Source of the DNA: Streptosporangium nondiastaticum
Lineage (GTDB): Bacteria > Actinomycetota > Actinomycetes > Streptomycetales > Streptomycetaceae
NCBI RefSeq assembly: GCF_003011965.1
Contig: NZ_PXWG01000031.1
Location: 1-61,860 of the forward strand
DNA: 61,860 nt
Direction: 5' to 3'
Positions 59,797-61,860 of the stretch are shown piece by piece. Under the pieces are notes generated by a model. That model made no database searches, was not told the origin of the DNA, and saw nothing but the letters and a program-made list of their open reading frames with translations. The first letter of the stretch is position 1, and each line of letters starts with the position of its first letter. The translations under genes and the position numbers were made by a program.

Positions 59797-60530
59797 GCCG
59801 TGCGGCGCTGCGTCGCGCCGCGCGCGCCGAGTGGGGCCCGCTGTTCGGGACCGTCCGCCTGGCTCTCGTGCGCAAGGGGTTCCGGGCGATCCCGATGACG
59901 CTCGCGGCCGTCGCCCTGACGGCCGTCTTCCAGATCGTCCAGAACCAGTCGTGGGGCTTCGAGCCGGTGCAGGAGATCGGCTCGGTGCAGGCGCGGCTGA
60001 CGTGGTGGGTCGCCCTGCTGCGGACGCCGCTGTCGCTGTTCGTCCCGGCGCTGGACCTGCCCGTGTGGGGCGCGCTGGCGCAGGTCCTGCTGGTCTTCGG
60101 CATCGCGGAGATCTGCCTGGGCAGGTGGCGCACGCTGGCCATCTCGTACGTGGCCACGCTCGCCGGGACGATGTACGCGCGGCTGGCGATCCACATCGGG
60201 CCGGACTCGGTGTTCGGGCTGCCGGCCGAGGCCGCGAAGGTCGTGGACACCGGCCCGTCGGCGGCGGTCGTGGGGCTGGCGATCTTCGTGTCCTGGCGCT
60301 ACCGGGCCTGGTTCACCTGTGGCGCGGTCGTCCTGGCGATGGTGGTGGAAGTGACGGTCAAGTCGAACCTGGCGGGCAAGGAGCACATTGCGGCCGTGGC
60401 CGCGGTGCTGGCGCTGTGCGCGGTGGACGAGGTGCGGCGAAGACGGCGCGCGGCCCGCGCGGAGGGGGGCGCCCCGCCGTGCGGGCGCGGCCACGGTCAG
60501 CGGTCCGGGGCGCCCGCCAGGAGGTCGTGA
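59793..60530 (+). CDS. Rhomboid-like membrane protein coupled to the MprF-like gene
   Basis: 245 residues. Six membrane helices are predicted (about 35-235). VDTGPSAAVVGLAIF at helix 4 and GKEHIAAVAAVLALCAVD at helix 6 resemble the Ser and His positions of rhomboid proteases (Ser156 and His198), though the motif is GPSA instead of GASG. ATG overlaps the lysyltransferase stop by 4 bases, so the two are made together. It could be an active protease or a structural partner; this rests on motif spacing. Confidence 0.66.
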   Translation: MSRAALRRAARAEWGPLFGTVRLALVRKGFRAIPMTLAAVALTAVFQIVQNQSWGFEPVQEIGSVQARLTWWVALLRTPLSLFVPALDLPVWGALAQVLLVFGIAEICLGRWRTLAISYVATLAGTMYARLAIHIGPDSVFGLPAEAAKVVDTGPSAAVVGLAIFVSWRYRAWFTCGAVVLAMVVEVTVKSNLAGKEHIAAVAAVLALCAVDEVRRRRRAARAEGGAPPCGRGHGQRSGAPARRS

Positions 60531-61234
60531 ATCCTGTTGCGGACCGCCTCCCAGCGCGCGTCGTGCCGGTAGGCGCGCACCCGGGCCCTGCGGCGGGCCC
60601 GCGGCCGGTGGCGGTAGAAGCGGCGCGCCCACGGTGAGCCGGGGCGGGCCAGGCGGACGGCCCCGAAGAGGGCCACGAACGGGACCACCGCGCCGATCAG
60701 GGCGATCCGCGGCTTGCCCTTGGCCAGGGCGAACAGCGCGATCAGGAAGTTGACGAGGACGTTGACGACCACGAGGCCGCGGTCGTGCAGCTCCTCCGGG
60801 GTCAGCTCGTTCACCCCGAACGGCAGGAATCCGGCCAGCACCAGGCCCACGAGGGCCGCCGTCAGGACGACGATCTCCACGCTCTTGCGGCCCTGCTCCG
60901 TCCAGTAGACGTCGTCCAGGTGCAGGACCAGCGCGAACTCGTCGAGGACGAGGCCCGCGCCGGTGCCGAACAGGACGGCCGCCACCATGGCCCCGAAGCC
61001 GTGCCGGCCCGCGGCGACGGCCCCGAAGCCGCCGATCACGGTGAGCACGACGCCCGGCACGACGTGGTGGACGTGCAGCCCGCCCGGGCGGATGTTGCGG
61101 AAGGGGCCCCGGCCCGCGCGGATCAGGCGGGTGATGATCCGGGTCACCAGGAAGGTCAGGACGAACGCGGTCAGGGCGAGCAGCAGGGGCAGCTTGCCCG
61201 GTTCGACGATGTTGCGGCTCAACCACTGGCCCAT
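60497..61234 (-). CDS. Conserved polytopic membrane protein with LHVHH motif
   Basis: 245 residues. About six membrane helices. The segments GPFRNIRPGGLHVHHVVPG and VLDEFALVLHLDDVYWTEQGRKSVE contain His and acidic residues on one face that could bind a metal. The C-terminal ~45 residues are strongly basic. No family function is recognised. Its 3' end overlaps the rhomboid-like gene by 34 bases, tail to tail. The cobS gene diverges from its start. Confidence 0.78.
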   Translation of the reverse strand: MGQWLSRNIVEPGKLPLLLALTAFVLTFLVTRIITRLIRAGRGPFRNIRPGGLHVHHVVPGVVLTVIGGFGAVAAGRHGFGAMVAAVLFGTGAGLVLDEFALVLHLDDVYWTEQGRKSVEIVVLTAALVGLVLAGFLPFGVNELTPEELHDRGLVVVNVLVNFLIALFALAKGKPRIALIGAVVPFVALFGAVRLARPGSPWARRFYRHRPRARRRARVRAYRHDARWEAVRNRIHDLLAGAPDR

Positions 61235-61295
61235 GACGCTCGCCCCGCTCCCGATCGGCCCCTCACCGGCAACCTACTGCCCGCCGGTGGCCGGA

Positions 61296-61301
61296 TAGTG
61301 T
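61296..61301 (+). promoter_or_regulatory. Probable -10 box of cobS
   Basis: TAGTGT stands exactly 7 bases before the cobS ATG, the same spacing as for cobT and trpL. This suggests a leaderless mRNA. Confidence 0.4.
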
Positions 61302-61308
61302 GCCCGCG

Positions 61309-61860
61309 ATGACCGACACGACACCGCCCGGGCGCGCCACCGCGGGCGACGCCCTCCGCTTCGCCTTCGGCACGCTCACCGTGCTGCCCGTCCGCCTCAC
61401 CCGCTGGGACCGCGCCGCGGCGCGCGGCGGCATGCTCGCGGCGCCGCTGGCGGGGCTGGCGGTGGGAGCGGCTGCGGCAGCGGCGGGGCTGGCCCTGACC
61501 GCCCTCGGCTCGGGGCCGCTGCTGGCGGCAGTGGCGGCGGTCGCCGTCCCGGCCGTCCTCACCCGCGGCCTGCACCTGGACGGGCTGGCGGACGTCGCGG
61601 ACGGGCTGGGCAGCGGGAAGCCGGCGGACGACGCACTGCGGATCATGAAGCAGTCGGACATCGGGCCGTTCGGGGTCGTCACGCTCGTGCTCGTCCTGCT
61701 GGCGCAGGTCGCGGCGCTCTCCGGGGCGTACGCGGCGTCACCCGTGCGGGGCGCGCTCGCCGCGCTCACGGCGGCCGTGGTCGCCCGCTGCGCCCTGACG
61801 CTGGCGTGCCGCCCTTCCGTGCCGGCGGCCCGGCCGGAGGGCCTGGGGGCGGCTGTGGCG
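61309..61860 (+). CDS. cobS: Adenosylcobinamide-GDP ribazoletransferase (3' truncated)
   Basis: The frame is open to the window edge (184 codons seen of about 250). GDALRFAFGTLTVLPV opens the protein, and RGLHLDGLADVADGLGSG carries the family's DGLADxxDG metal/substrate motif. A DALRIMKQSDIGPFGVV segment follows, with several membrane helices. CobS joins adenosylcobinamide-GDP to alpha-ribazole in the membrane, the last step of adenosylcobalamin assembly. It is the partner of CobT and CobU, both in this window. Confidence 0.93.
   Translation, partial: MTDTTPPGRATAGDALRFAFGTLTVLPVRLTRWDRAAARGGMLAAPLAGLAVGAAAAAAGLALTALGSGPLLAAVAAVAVPAVLTRGLHLDGLADVADGLGSGKPADDALRIMKQSDIGPFGVVTLVLVLLAQVAALSGAYAASPVRGALAALTAAVVARCALTLACRPSVPAARPEGLGAAVA

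Overview
The window is a GC-rich stretch of actinobacterial chromosome that looks like Streptomyces. Supporting signs are strong third-position GC bias, many GTG and TTG starts, 4-base GTGA/ATGA gene overlaps, a class II DAHP synthase, the branched actinobacterial bc1-aa3 respiratory genes, ROK glucokinase, PimB-like mannosyltransferase and a SAM-IV riboswitch. From memory, the gene order matches the conserved core region of S. coelicolor around SCO2110-SCO2174; this was not checked by alignment. No rRNA, tRNA, transposase, prophage or CRISPR array was seen. Both ends are cut: a PASTA-kinase C-terminus on the left and cobS on the right.

Layout. 1-3.5 kb: kinase tail, endonuclease IV, a sulfite-oxidase-like enzyme, and the bacterioferritin/Bfd iron pair with an iron box before bfd. 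3.6-7.3 kb: aromatic amino acid block with aroH, then a divergent Trp-rich leader peptide, attenuator and fused trpEG. 7.3-17.9 kb: phosphofructokinase, a MacRS-like two-component system, PlsC, hydrolase, glucokinase, an ArsA-like ATPase and small conserved proteins. 18-31 kb: acyl-CoA synthetase, two mannosyltransferase-like genes, a zinc-protease lipoprotein, two tandem NlpC/P60 hydrolases, an NYN-domain protein, rhomboid protease, a RAM-domain protein and a SAM-IV-controlled class V aminotransferase. 31.4-42 kb: trpD and the respiratory cluster in two blocks (ctaE-qcrCAB and ctaCDF), separated by an L,D-transpeptidase and a degenerate receiver protein.

42-49 kb: a cysteine desulfurase-TusA fusion, a probable adenosine kinase, a secreted protein, erpA and divergent nadA with twin palindromes at its promoter. 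This block links sulfur mobilisation, Fe-S assembly and NAD synthesis. 48.6-62 kb: envelope stress and cobalamin salvage. It contains a response regulator, an MBL-CobU fusion, HtrA-like protease, methyltransferase, DUF3043 protein, pspA-pspAA-sensor kinase, cobT, an MprF-like lysyltransferase with an overlapping rhomboid-like partner, a membrane protein and the start of cobS.

The main unexplained structure is a family of about ten short intergenic repeats, often in inverted pairs. They share a GGCACCGCCGG head and a CGCCGTCGCGGCGGA tail, near 13.5, 22.7, 29.6, 52.1-52.35 and 56.57-56.85 kb. Other points of note are a probable CTG start codon, trpL/cobT/cobS promoters that look leaderless, and two unusual domain fusions.
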